Of a stretch of DNA of 64,000 nucleotides, positions 1 through 10,740 are shown piece by piece. Origin of the DNA: Atkinsonella hypoxylon (taxonomy: Eukaryota; Ascomycota; Sordariomycetes; Hypocreales; Clavicipitaceae); the NCBI GenBank assembly GCA_000729835.1, contig JFHB01000069.1, positions 1 to 64,000 on the forward strand, in the 5' to 3' direction. A model generated the notes under the pieces. It saw nothing but the letters and a program-made list of their open reading frames with translations. It ran no database searches and was not told the origin of the DNA. Each line of letters opens with the position of its first letter. Position 1 is the stretch's first letter. The position numbers were made by a program, and so were the translations under genes.

Positions 1-35
<35 letters not shown>
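1..35. repeat. (AT)n microsatellite at left edge
   Basis: Uninterrupted AT dinucleotide run that begins at or before the window edge. It opens an AT-rich, low-complexity stretch of about 250 bases rich in TA steps. Confidence 0.95.
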
Positions 36-36
<1 letters not shown>

Positions 37-590
37 CAGCGCCTAAAGTGTATTCTCTAAGGTCTTTTTTTAACAAGATAGAGACAATAGCGATTACTAG
101 TAATACATAGTAATACATAGTAATTATTATTAATGAAAGCTATTTCTAAAAGGGTCCTAAGGCTGTTGCTGCGGCTATTGTAGCGAAAACACAGCTAAGG
201 AGCTTAAAAAGAAACATTAAAGTACTTCTACACTAAAAATAGGTGTGCAGGGACCCTTCTACTCGGTCAGGTCCCATGCGTTATTTGCGTGACCCTACCT
301 GCAAGCATTTTCCACTATCGATGTATAGTCAATACCACCTCAATTTCAGTGTTCGAATCTGATCCATTGAATGTGCCGTGACAGCTACCCGCGCCAGCCG
401 CTGATGGCCTGGCCTTACCGCCTAGACTAGGCTGGCTACTCCCATGTGAAGGCATGAGATCGAGCTTAAAAAGGGCAAAGTCAGCCACTACCAGTTGCAA
501 GTCCGACCTTGTACAACTCCTCCCAGAAGTTCCTCTCAGAAGTTTTCAAACAAGTCTTTACAGCTACACCCTCAAAAGTCCGTTGTAATC
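36..590. other. gene-free AT-rich left flank
   Basis: The first ~230 bases are AT-rich with TAATAC and TAATTATTA repeats, resembling decayed transposon or RIP-affected DNA. The rest is of ordinary composition. I see no coding region supported by splice signals or a family. Confidence 0.5.
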
Positions 591-1342
591 ATGTCTACCA
601 TAAATATTGTTCGCTTCTTCACCTATAAAGGCGCGACGTACGGAGAACGAGAACTGCAACAGCTCGTTGGTCTGGCGTATTTAGCAGCCAGGGACAGAAT
701 GCTGTATCCAAAAGAGATACTCATCAGGTATAACCCCGAGACCCTTATCCTATCAGGCTCCTACTTCACAGTATCAAACAAGTGGGCACTAATGGTTTAA
801 CGATGTTTAGATCCAGCGTTCACTTCACCACTAGATTCGGTGGCAAGTATCGACAGGATCCGTTTGGCCCACATGCCACCGTGTGCTTTAAAGACGCAGA
901 TCAAGTTAAACGCGGTACACACGAGACTAGTCATAGCTACGTGGTCTCAATGAATGACTGGTCGTTTCGGAAGGCGAGCCATACTCCAGAGAAACCTGAT
1001 TCCACGATGAGGCCAGACGAAGCAGGACCTGTATGGCCCGCCACTAATAAATTGAGAGAGATCTCGCCACTCGCAGTTAGTCACTTGGGCGAAAACTGTA
1101 TGGAGGACTGGGCTCATGATCCGAAACATAGCACCGGCGGGGCCTTGGATAACAGCTTGACCAAGGCCACGGCGTCGATGTCCATTGCTGGCGAGAGCAG
1201 CCAGACTGGGGACCAAGGTAACACCCACGTCAAAGGTGAAGACACGTTCGTTGCGGTTGAGGAGAAGGACGGCAATGAGTCAAAGGGGAAGGGCAAGGAG
1301 TCAAAGGGGAAGGGGGGGGGGGGGGGGGGGGCTAAGGGATGA
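591..1342 (+). CDS. possible small hypothetical protein (uncertain splicing)
   Basis: The product is not recognised. An open frame from the ATG at 591 reads to the end of the codons near 790 (motif YKGATYGERELQQLV). A second open frame covers about 803-1342 and ends in a lysine/glycine-rich tail that includes a run of 20 G. Removing 29 bases (about 776-804, GT...AG) would join the frames in phase, but that is shorter than normal fungal introns. Alternatives are a frameshifted pseudogene or two unrelated frames. The tail contains the direct repeat ESKGKGK/ESKGKGG. There is no signal peptide or membrane segment. It sits in AT-rich, repeat-bearing DNA, so it may be a lineage-specific or decaying gene. 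Confidence 0.3.
1312..1331 (+). repeat. G20 homopolymer
   Basis: Twenty consecutive G, preceded by two copies of TCAAAGGGGAAGGG. In the + frame it encodes a polyglycine end of the hypothetical protein. Its length is likely to vary between isolates and is prone to sequencing error. Confidence 0.9.
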
Positions 1343-1416
1343 GTACGTACAATATAGGTAGGATATGTAAGATGTTAATAGTCTAAAATCGCTAAGGGAG
1401 TATCTTTAAATTGTAG

Positions 1417-1576
1417 GTACCTCCCTACAATTAAGAATAATAGCCAAATATAGCGTATTATAATTGTTTATAAAGCTGCACTAAGAGAGTAGAAGGATTA
1501 GGCTGCAATTGCAAACTTTAACAGATAAACATAATAAACGCATTAGCTAAGATATAATAATTGTAGGAGGTACCTT
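1417..1576. mobile_element. candidate short inverted-repeat element (MITE-like)
   Basis: The left end reads GGTACCTCCCTACAATTA. The right end, on the opposite strand, reads GGTACCTCCTACAATTA, which differs by one base. The ~125 bases between are AT-rich and non-coding. The left end also folds on itself as a 9-bp stem (AATTGTAGG/CCTACAATT). No target-site duplication was identified. Confidence 0.4.
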
Positions 1577-1937
1577 TATATATAATTTATATGCATAGAT
1601 ACTACTTCCGTTTTAGACCTAGTTGCTGCTGCGTATTCAAAAATACGTGCGCAGCCAGTCGTGTCATCAGCTCATCGTCCCGTGACTAGACCACCGACAG
1701 TAGCCGACCACTTATATAAGCAAACAACTACCACTTTTAACCGCAGAACCGACCTATACACCATGACTCACTGGAGTTCTTAACTTGATATCGACGATGC
1801 GAAACCCATGTTCAGCTGTGCGGCGCTTTTCATGTGCTTTCCCTCCTTCTTTTCTCTTACCAGCCATTCCATCTCGGGTCTTTCGCTACCCTCAAACCCA
1901 GCTTAGTCCTAAGCATTGGCCTACGTCACGTTGCCCC

Positions 1938-3323
1938 ATGAGCAATTGCGCAACACAGTCCTCGCACGATAGTGCGGTGTCCGTCCCGGCACCGGACGTC
2001 CTTTTCTATCCTATTGAAGGTGCTGAACCATTTTACAGATATGGTCCTGGCGGCTACCATCCTGTGGCCATCGGCGATCGACTTGGAGGTCATTACCGCA
2101 TACTCGACAAGCTCGGTTATGGCGGCTATTCCACTGTCTGGCTTGCACGAGATGAGACGCTCCAACGACTCGTTGCAGTCAAAGTCTGCACGGCGGACGC
2201 GAGTCCGCGTGAGACTGAAATCCTATCCCGATTAAATAATTTGGCCGAGGTTGACGACGCTGGCGACGACACCGCCTTGGGGCGAGGCATGATACGCAGA
2301 CTTCTTAACATGTTTCGCATCAATGGGCCGCACGGTACTCATACGTGCCTGGTGACTGATGTCGCACGGTGTACCCTGAACGCTACAAGGCACTGCTGCC
2401 CGCCCTTGGTGCTGCCAGTCGCGCGTGCTATCGCCGCCCAGTTGATCCTCGCGGTTTCCTACCTACACCGTCAGGGATTTGTCCACGGAGGTGAGTGCTG
2501 GTGCCCCGTTCGCTCTTCTGCTAGCTGACTATCTTGACTAAATGCAGATCTTCATCTTGGCAATGTCCTACTCAAACTCCCACAGGACGTCCATCTCTGG
2601 TCTGACGAGGAGCTGTTGGCGCAATGTGGAGAACCAGAACTTGAGCCGGTTCAGACAGTTGATCACAAGCTCATCCCGCCACATGTCCCGAAATTCGCCA
2701 TTCTACCCGTCTGCTTCTCCTTAGGCGACATCGCGGAACTGTCACTGTCGGATGCCCATATAGTCCTCGCTGATTTCGGCGAGTCATACCGCCCTTCGGA
2801 AGAGTCGAGGTTCCAGTGTAACACACCGGCGCACGTTCGACCACCAGAGAGTATGTTTGAGCCAACGAAGCCTAAGTCGTTCCCTAGTGACATCTGGACC
2901 CTCGCATGTGCTGTCTGGGCCATCCTCGGTCAGGTTCCCTTATTTGAGACGTTCTTCAGCACCGAGGACAGCGCGATACGGCTTCAGGTTCAAACGCTCG
3001 GAAAGCTGCCTGATGAATGGTGGGAGAAGTGGCATGCACGCTCAGAAACGTTTACGGAGGACGGCCAGCTTATCAAAGCAGAGAAAGATCCTATTTTTAC
3101 TTGGGAATATCGTTTTGAGAAATGGATACAGAACAGTCGCAGAGAATATGGACTAGAGACAATGAGTTTAGCCGAGAAGGAGGCTTTGCTCGCCATGTTA
3201 CGGTCGATGTTGGCGTACAGACCGGAGCAACGCTGCAGCATCGATGAGGTTCTTAGCTCGGAGTGGATGACCAAATATGCTATGCCGGACTACAAGGAGA
3301 GCATGTGTTCGTGCAGACAGTAG
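1938..3323 (+). CDS. SRPK-like serine/threonine protein kinase
   Basis: SR-protein-kinase-type kinase, expected to phosphorylate Ser/Arg-rich splicing or export factors. Exons are 1938-2490 and 2548-3323 (57-base intron), giving 442 aa. The lead-in YGPGGYHPVAIGD is the SRPK signature before the Gly loop LGYGGYSTVW. The Lys of VAVKV, catalytic HGDLHLGN (split by the intron), DFG (in LADFGESY) and a PPE replacing APE are all present, so it looks catalytically complete. The usual long spacer between lobes is reduced to about 50 residues. An in-frame ATG at 1785 would add 51 residues rich in Arg and Pro; I chose 1938 because homology begins just after it. The compact form resembles the accessory SRPK copies that multiply in filamentous fungi rather than the core Sky1/Dsk1 gene. 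Confidence 0.85.
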
Positions 3324-4533
3324 AAGCCAGTTAACATACTCATGCAAAATGCCATTTTCAGTCTGCTCCCGGAGCCAACCAGAGTTGACCCTGAGTTGAA
3401 CCTGAGTAAAGCAGCGATGTGTGGTGTGTGGTGGTGTTGTGGGCAAGTTTCGGGACGTAAAGTCTAGATGAAGATTTATCCTCTCCGCCAGGCGAACCCA
3501 TTCCGCTTGGAGGTCTTGAAGAGGTGAACTGGTCCGCGGTACGTCACGCCTATGGTGAAGCGACTGATGTCCTAGGAATGCTGCGTGTGCTAGCATCGAA
3601 CGATGAAGGCTGGCATAAAGCAGAGTCTGAGTTGGTAGAAACTACGCTGCACCAAGAGAGCACATATAGATGACTACGACCACCCTATGATCACCCTCGG
3701 CCGAATCAAGCTGGCCGTCAAGATTTAGACCGGGCTCTTCTTGATGATGGTCTGCTGGACCGTGGCCGTAACGGCTGGCAGCCGACAAGTCTAATAGGGC
3801 CAACGCCATGGTGTACACTCAGATGTTGTTCACTGCCAGCTTTGACCGGTGGATTCTTAGTAGTTGGTGGTGGATAAGATTTATATACTCGACAATTCCA
3901 GGCCGAGTGCAGAGAGTGTTGCTATCCGCGTAGCAGGAAATTGTCATCGACGCAGCAGTCCCGTTGTTTTGGGAGACCGCTCAAGGCTTTCACTTGAAAG
4001 TGATTTATCTTAATTGATTTACGTTACTAATTTAAGTGCTTCCAGGGTGTCGCGAAAATTGCGACGTGACCACGCTGCAGTAAATATTCGGATGCTCTTG
4101 CCTCACTGGTAACATTGTCACTTCCAAGCGTTATATAGGCACCATGCGTCGTGGGGTCAGCTTTTTCATCACCAAGATAATAAATTCAAGCTGACCACGA
4201 GAACGTTGTCTCAATTGATGTGGTAACAGCCATGTATTTCCCCCAAGTGTTCCTAGCTCATAGAGAGAGAGGCTACAGAAGTCCAGGGTAAGCGACTCGT
4301 CACGGGGTCGTCACGTGACACGACGCGCCGCCCGTCGCGAACCTTGAAAGGGAAAGCTCTGGGTAGGAAGAAAGTCGAAAGACGTCAAAGCTCTCCGCCA
4401 ATTGCGAAGCAACCCCCTTTCCACGCCGAACAAGACCCTTTCCCGGAGATAACGTAGCGTTTTTTGCCCAAGCGATCGAATTTCACGTCTACTTCTAGAA
4501 AGACCGAGGCTCGGCATTGCTAAACCCGCCAAG
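3324..4533. other. intergenic, no gene seen
   Basis: About 1.2 kb between the kinase and RVB1. Small frames here overlap the kinase end or the RVB1 promoter and have no family support. The stretch just upstream of 4534 is probably the RVB1 promoter and 5' leader. Confidence 0.5.
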
Positions 4534-6314
4534 ATGGTCCAGATCAGTGAAGTTAAGGGCAATAAGCGGGACAATCGTACAGCGGCACACACGCATATCA
4601 AAGGCCTTGGCTTAAAGCCAGATGGACATGCCGAACAGAGCGGAGCTGGGTTTATTGGACAAGTGCCTGCTCGTGAGGTACGGAAAGATATTTTCTTCGC
4701 TTAAGGCGCATGTGATTAGACGGCTAACTTCTTCTTGTGATATTTTTCAGTCATGTGGTGTTGTTGTTGACCTGATTCGAGCTCACAAGATGGCTGGACG
4801 AGGAGTTTTGCTCGCTGGCGGTCCCGGAACCGGCAAGACGGCACTCGCGCTCGCCATCAGCCAAGAGCTCGGGACCAAGATCCCATTCTGCCCGATAGTC
4901 GGCAGCGAAGTCTACTCAACTGAAGTGAAGAAGACCGAGATGTTGATGGAGAATTTCCGACGAGCGATTGGCCTTAAGGTCCGGGAGACTAAAGAAGTAT
5001 ATGAAGGCGAGGTCACGGAGCTGACACCCGAGGAGGCTGAGAACCCGCTTGGCGGCTACGGCAAGACTATCAGTACGCTTCTTATTGGATTAAAGAGCGC
5101 CAAGGGACAGAAGAAACTGCGTCTAGATCCGAGCATTTACGAAGCGATTCAAAAGGAGAGAGTGACGGTCGGCGACGTCATCTACATCGAGGCCAATACG
5201 GGGGCTTGCAAGCGGGTTGGCAGGTCGGATGCTTATGCGACCGAATTCGACCTGGAGGCCGAGGAATATGTTCCTATTCCCAAGGGAGAAGTTCACAAGA
5301 AGAAGGAGATTGTACAGGATGTAACTCTGCATGACCTGGACGTAGCCAACGCGAGACCACAAGGCGGTCAGGATATCATGAGCATGATGGGCCAGCTCAT
5401 GAAGCCCAAGATGACTGAGATAACGGAGAAGCTTCGCACCGAGATCAATAAGGTGGTCAGCAAGTACATCGACCAAGGTGTGGCCGAACTTGTTCCTGGC
5501 GTCTTATTCATTGACGAGGTGAGTGAGCAGACTCATAAGCACAAGAAAGAAGAGGTCCTTATTCTCTTTGCTCCACTCCTGTCTGGAACATGCTTGAGGG
5601 CTTTGATATGCCTGTGACGAAACAAAGGGAAGCTAACAATTGATACTTTTTTTGTGACAAAATCACAGGCACATATGCTCGACATTGAGTGCTTCACCTA
5701 CCTCAACCGAGCACTGGAATCGCCGATTGCCCCAATTGTGGTATTGGCGTCAAATCGCGGAATGTGCACGATAAGGGGCACTGACGACATTGTCGCTGCC
5801 CATGGCATTCCGACAGATTTTCTCGCCCGATTGCTCATTATTCCCACGGCCCCATATCAAGCAGAGGAAATTAAAAAGATTGTGCGGATACGCGCCTCCA
5901 CCGAAGGCGTGGCCATCACGGATGCAGCCATTGACAAGATTTCCGACCACGGCATACGAATCAGTCTACGCTATTGCTTGCAGCTGCTGACCCCAGCAAG
6001 GTATGTTAAGCCACCTGCTTTTTCCTTTACGCTTTTTGTACCAACGTGACATTTTTTCCATCCTTTCTTCCGTCCGGCGCTAGCACCAGGCACCTACCTG
6101 TGTCAGTACTGGCGTTACCCCCCTCCATAACGATGACTATGTGCTGTCTCAGACATTGTCGCTGATGATACGACGCAAAAGCATTCTTGCAAAGGCAAAC
6201 GGCCGCACGCAGATTGATGTCCAGGACGTTAGTGAGTGCGAGGACTTGTTTCTCGACGCCCGTCGAAGTGCGACGTTACTGGGCAGCGAAGCCGGACGAA
6301 GCTACATTTCGTAG
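4534..6314 (+). CDS. RVB1: RuvB-like AAA+ ATPase 1 (pontin)
   Basis: AAA+ ATPase that assembles with Rvb2 in the INO80, SWR1 and R2TP complexes in the nucleus. Exons are 4534-4677, 4751-5518, 5669-6000 and 6182-6314, giving 458 aa, the normal length. Seen: N-terminal HTHIKGLGL, Walker A GGPGTGKT (about residues 70-78), the TxxYxTEFDLEAEEYVP insert of domain II, Walker B FIDE, sensor I ASNRG, and a C-terminus ECEDLFLDARRSA. Family choice is Rvb1 because VGSEVYSTE and MENFRRAIGL are pontin-specific. The last intron is in phase only if it ends ...CAAAAG before C at 6182, giving LLTPASILAK; this acceptor is weak. At the exon 2/3 junction the predicted residue after DE is Ala (DEAHMLD) where Val is usual in Rvb proteins. 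The first exon has no canonical upstream competitor ATG. Confidence 0.93.
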
Positions 6315-7179
6315 ATGTCTTTCTTTATAGGAAAAAAAAAAAGGCGTCCAATCATTTCTTTTCCAGTACACTCTTGTTTCATCGAGGAAAGATGAACAAT
6401 ACGGCGCCAGGACATTGGGGCATGTTTTTGAATTTAAGTTTTAGTTTCCCTGGTCATACGTTTCTCACTGTGCTGCCTATCGTTTTCGGGACCACGGATT
6501 TAACTCAAAACGGCATATTGTATTATAGTGCTGGCCAGGCGGACGGGCCACTGGGTCAAGACTGCTTACGAGAGAAGCTTCTTGGAGGGACAATTAGGAC
6601 AAAAGGAAAAAAGGCATAGGGGGGGAAAGAGCACGAAGCAGCAGTTACAAAGGGACATAGCAAGACACAATGAAAATGCACAAAAATATCAGGCGGGTCA
6701 CTCTGGTTCATTTTCTGGTGGGAACACAGCGCAAGCCATGCTCATTCTTCTGCGAGGCATCGTCACACCAGGTTGGCTTGTCAGTTTGAGACATCCAGGG
6801 ACTGAGGGAGAAAAAAAAAAAAAGAGCTGCCAATATATCAGAAGGCCAGCCGTCATCCTGCTTCACCCGCAGAAAGATAGGCGTCTCCGCATCCGCCTCT
6901 CCATTCAAGTTTTCTTTCCCCATCCCAAGGACGTTCCATGGGCAAACGCCGTGCAACGTACGTACAGCATGACACACTTGCAGAGGCAGATCACCCAGGA
7001 TGGAGATGGGCTGATTCGGCATCACGTGCAGCAAGAAATGCTAAACCATGTTTGGGCTGCCATAGCCTTTGTCTCAGGCATGGAAGCATTCCAGAGGCCA
7101 GCCGACTCACATTCCTGCGGGGATGGGCTTGGCTATTGTCGACGGTTGAGTGAGGTTGGGCTGGTACGGGTCACGCAGG

Positions 7180-7250
7180 GGTCAATTTAATCCGACCTCA
7201 GGACCAACGACGGAGTGAGCAGCCAGGGCTGAATTAATTCTGACCACCCC
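7180..7250. mobile_element. short inverted-repeat remnant, family A
   Basis: The left end contains GGTCAATTTAATCCGACC (7180-7197), preceded by CACGCAGG. The right end, 7227-7250, read on the minus strand, gives GGGGTGGTCAGAATTAATTC, matching the left end of the related element at 11153 (GGGTGGTCAGTTTAATCC). The pair therefore looks like a ~70-base element with degenerate inverted ends. The 18-base core also occurs at 11202-11220 (minus strand, last C missing) and 39408-39425. Confidence 0.5.
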
Positions 7251-8165
7251 TTGCGGGTGTGGACAAGGGGGGGAGGGGCTTTTTGATCGAATTCGGATTG
7301 AGATGAGAAAGGAATACGGTGGCAAGCGTAGTGGATGCGAGAATGTAAGATGATCGGCGGCTCGAGGCTCCCCGAGCAGGCAGCTACGTATTCTTATTGT
7401 CCACATTTTGATGGTGTTGGTGGGCTAGACATGCCGCATAAGGTAGTAAGGGTCCGATAATGAGGAGAGAAGAGCGAGCGATGGTGCGTCGGGCAAAAGA
7501 GTCAGCGACTAAGCCTAGGACCGCTGGCTTTGAGCTTCAATTTGTTGAGGTTGAGAATGACGACGAGGGAATCCCTTTTCCCCCCTGAACGCTATCCGTT
7601 ACCGGTGTGATGGAGAAGTCGTCACTTTTGAACTGCCGTGTTACAAGGGACGGAAACGCGGAAACTTTTGGGATGAGAAAGAGAACGGTTGAGTGTGTAG
7701 TTGAAGTATAATGCCAACTCGCCGCCGGAGAGAGGAACAGCCGCCTTTCTCGCTGAAGCCTGGTTCCGATGTTGACAGGCAATCAGAAACCTTCCGTCAA
7801 GACTGGTGCTGGCTAATGAATCCACTCCTGAGGTCTCCCGAGACATGTACGCGTTCCCACTGGCTCCAACAACTAGCGAAGCGGGCTGCGAGTAGATAAT
7901 GGCGGCAAGCCAGCAAGCCAGGCTAGCCAGCCATGAGCTTATCCTAAGACGGACATCGGCTGCCAGTTGCTTCCTCCATTGTCGACCTTTGAAGTAAAAG
8001 AACTGGAGAGCTGGTAGGTGGTAGGTGGTTCAATGTCTGAGAATACCTAAGACGCCGTTACAACGAGCACAGGTTGCAGCACTCTGTCAATAGCCTTTTC
8101 CCACCATTCCCGACCTTTCCAGGCATTCTTTATTATCCCTTGCTCTCCGGATCATCTTTTCATGA

Positions 8166-8262
8166 ACCTATATGCTTTTCTTTTCTTTCCCTCTCCTTCG
8201 CCTTCTCCTTCTCCTTTTTTTTCTTTCTTTGCTTCGTCTCTTACTTGCTCGTCCTATGGTTG
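8166..8262 (+). promoter_or_regulatory. CT-rich tract upstream of HMG-box gene
   Basis: Nearly pure pyrimidine stretch (CTTTTC, CTCCTT, TTCTTT repeats) 150-250 bases before the start codon at 8411. In filamentous fungi such tracts often precede transcription start points. The role is inferred from position and composition only. Confidence 0.4.
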
Positions 8263-8410
8263 TTTGAGCTTGCATCGTATCAAGCTAGAACCTCGTTTAC
8301 TCCTCGGAGGCGATGATGTAGCTGGGGACACAAACCTGTGTTGAATAATTCTGGTCACGCCGATTCACATCGACGCTTGTGGCCCTTAATTCTCCCCGAT
8401 TCACCGCACT

Positions 8411-10740
8411 ATGATCCAAGTGCTGTCCTGGGCTACTCGAGACATGGAGACCATCGGTGCTACAGTCCATCATCATACAAGCCTCGATAGGCCCTTCTCC
8501 GGAAGGCGCGAAGGATTGGACTTAGCCCTAGATGGGAGACGTACTCCCGGTGCCTTCCGAGCAGGCTCTTGGGGGAAAGGAGTATCGACGCTCAACACCG
8601 TTGATGCTCATCACGGCATGTTTGAACCGCTCAGTGGCGGCACCTCTGGGCAGCCCCCGCAAGACGCCTCTCCAGACATCATCTGTCTGTGTACACCCGC
8701 ACCAAAGATACCCAGACCAAGAAATGGTGAGTTTTTAGAATCCCAGCAGCGTTTGGAATTTGACTGGGAAATCTGTCGATCCTTTCCATGTTTGCATTCT
8801 CTTGCGGCTCTATTCTTTCGCCCTCACATTTCTTCAAATCCAAAATCCAAGTGTGCAATGGCCGCAAGGCACATTCACTCTTTGCGCATGTATCCGGCTG
8901 ATCCACCTCGTTTGTCCCAGCCTTTATTCTGTACCGCCAACACCATCAATCCCAGGTTACAGCAGAGAACCCGAAGCTGTCCAATCCGGAAATTTCAAAA
9001 ATTATTGGAGACAAGTGGAAGCATGAGACTTCAGGCGTCAAGGAAAATTGGAAGAAATTGGCCGAAGAGGAGAAGCAACGACATCAGCATCAATATCCGC
9101 ACTACCGCTATCAGCCCCGACGGGGATCCAAGACGCAGGGAAACTGGGCAAGCACATCGCCGACAGACGAGCATGGCCGGTGTCCCAAATGTCATGGGCG
9201 ATTCATCTCAACCCCACGGACTCCATCAACCCCCTTTCCAACATCCCCTGCCGGACATTTCTCCAGTGCTTCTCAGACGCAGCCTTCATTGAGACTCCTG
9301 GACTCTGCCGTTTCCTCTCGTCGATCGAGCCTTGAGCAATCTCCCACCAGCAATATACCATTCTCCCACCAGCTGTCGCTGGTTCGAGACGTTCACAAGA
9401 GCGAGCCAGATTCTCCCGAGGCTAAGCGGCGACGTGCCAACGACGCAGGCGGTTTTCATGCCATCACCGGACTGCCGGGTGCATACACCATTAGACCATC
9501 ACCGGATCTCAGACGCACATCACTAGAGGAAACAACCAATCTTGTGAGGCATTATACGGGGACGACATTGCCTGATTTGACGAGTCCCCCAAGGTCACGG
9601 AGCGGCCCTATGCCTCCACCTCTTCGTCCTCCAGAGGCTTTGTCCTGGGGGGCCATTGACAAGGAGCCTCTCAATCGTCGACACAGTAGTTTTGACGAGT
9701 CTCTAAAGCTGCCGCCATTGCAAACATCGATTGCTCCATCTCCTTCGAAGCCGCCCCGGTTGGACAGTAGGCATGTTGGCATTCCGACAGCAAGATTAAA
9801 TGTTTCACCAACAAGGGACCAGCACTCACAGAACCTGGACGCAAAGATGGCATCAATGGAACCAACTCTGAGTCAAAAGCTCAGAACACTATCCAACGTT
9901 TCCGACCCATTGCCTTGTGCGGGACACTATGGGCCATGTCACGATCAACGAGGTGCATTCATTGCCGTTGAGGGGACCAACCGAATTATTCTCGATCAAG
10001 TGGGTCAATCCCTGGGAAAGATCCTTGTTGCGGGTGGTGACGTTGCCCTCAAAATTTGGAAGAACGACGAGCCAAGCATTCCGGGTACATCGGAACTTGG
10101 CGTGGGAAAAGGTAAAGGCGTTGATGCAGGACCGCAGGCGGCCATGACCGACGCCGAATGGAGCGGCGTCCATGATGAGCTGCTCTCTACTTACTTCGAC
10201 ACAATCCTCTCCTGGAGGCATAAATCGAAGCAGATTGCCTATCACGTCACTGGTGGACGTGTTGGAGGAGTTCCCCAAAAAGCGCATCAGGACAAGGACT
10301 CCAAGGTTGCGCAGGCTCTGTCAACTGAGGCATGCACTCCTCCGCATGACGACAAGAGCCCGGAAGATGCCCCCCAAACACCAGTTGCTTTGGTAGAGGG
10401 TGGATTAAGCCTGACAATATCAGACAAATATGCATCTGCAATGCCTATTACTGACAAATACACGCCTGCGGACCATTGGCAGTGGATGGCGAGTCTCTGG
10501 CGAGGAACGGCGAACCCGGATCTTGTGGTATATGTTCAAGAGAGTGATGGCGGGCCCAATGATACTACTGGAACTGTAGATGTGTCGAAACGGATGGGCC
10601 TGATTGTAGTGAAAGTGCCGAAAGGGAAAAGCCTGGACGAAGCCACTGAACGCCGATTGGGAGTTGAAGTTATGGAATGGATAAGGGAAGGTCTGTTTCG
10701 AGAAGAAGTCCCCAGAAGCTGGAGACAAGATTCATTTTAG
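8411..10740 (+). CDS. HMG-box transcription factor
   Basis: DNA-binding regulator with one sequence-specific (MATA/SOX type) HMG box. Exons are 8411-8726 and 8921-10740, giving 711 aa. The box starts at IPRPRNAFILYRQHHQ (about residue 101) and runs through ISKIIGDKW, VKENWKKLAEEEK and HQYPHYRYQPRR. The 194-base intron interrupts it inside the Ala codon of PRPRNA; joining restores the box exactly. A following cysteine pair (CPKCHGRF) and a long Ser/Pro-rich region suggest a disordered regulatory part. The combination SPDIICLCTPAPKIPRPRNA plus QPRRG resembles fungal sexual-development regulators (Ste11 or Neurospora FMF-1 type), but I do not assign the symbol. A MAT1-2-1 mating-type gene is less likely because the protein is long and no mating-locus neighbour genes are present. 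Confidence 0.85.

Larger units (their letters stand above)
6315..8410. other. long gene-free interval
   Basis: About 2.1 kb between RVB1 and the HMG-box gene. It holds poly-A and poly-G tracts (for example near 6332 and 6811), an inverted-repeat remnant at 7180-7250, and a pyrimidine tract near 8166-8262. Small frames have no recognisable domains. The right half is likely the long promoter and 5' leader of the HMG-box gene, as is common for fungal developmental regulators. Confidence 0.5.

Noticed and set aside
340..370. GTTCGAATC word as a tRNA T-arm
   Set aside because: No matching acceptor stem, D-arm or anticodon arm could be placed around it.
3198..3596. 132-residue frame on the - strand beyond the kinase
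   Set aside because: Overlaps the kinase 3' end on the other strand and has no recognisable family.
4534..6314. assignment as RVB2 (reptin)
   Set aside because: Pontin-specific stretches such as VGSEVYSTE and the ECEDLFLDARRSA end fit Rvb1.
6236..7190. overlapping small frames after RVB1
   Set aside because: The first overlaps the last RVB1 exon; the rest contain homopolymers and no domain.
8411..10740. reading the HMG-box gene as the mating-type gene MAT1-2-1
   Set aside because: The protein is far longer than MAT1-2-1, the neighbours are not APN2 or SLA2, and the motif pattern fits other sexual-development HMG regulators.
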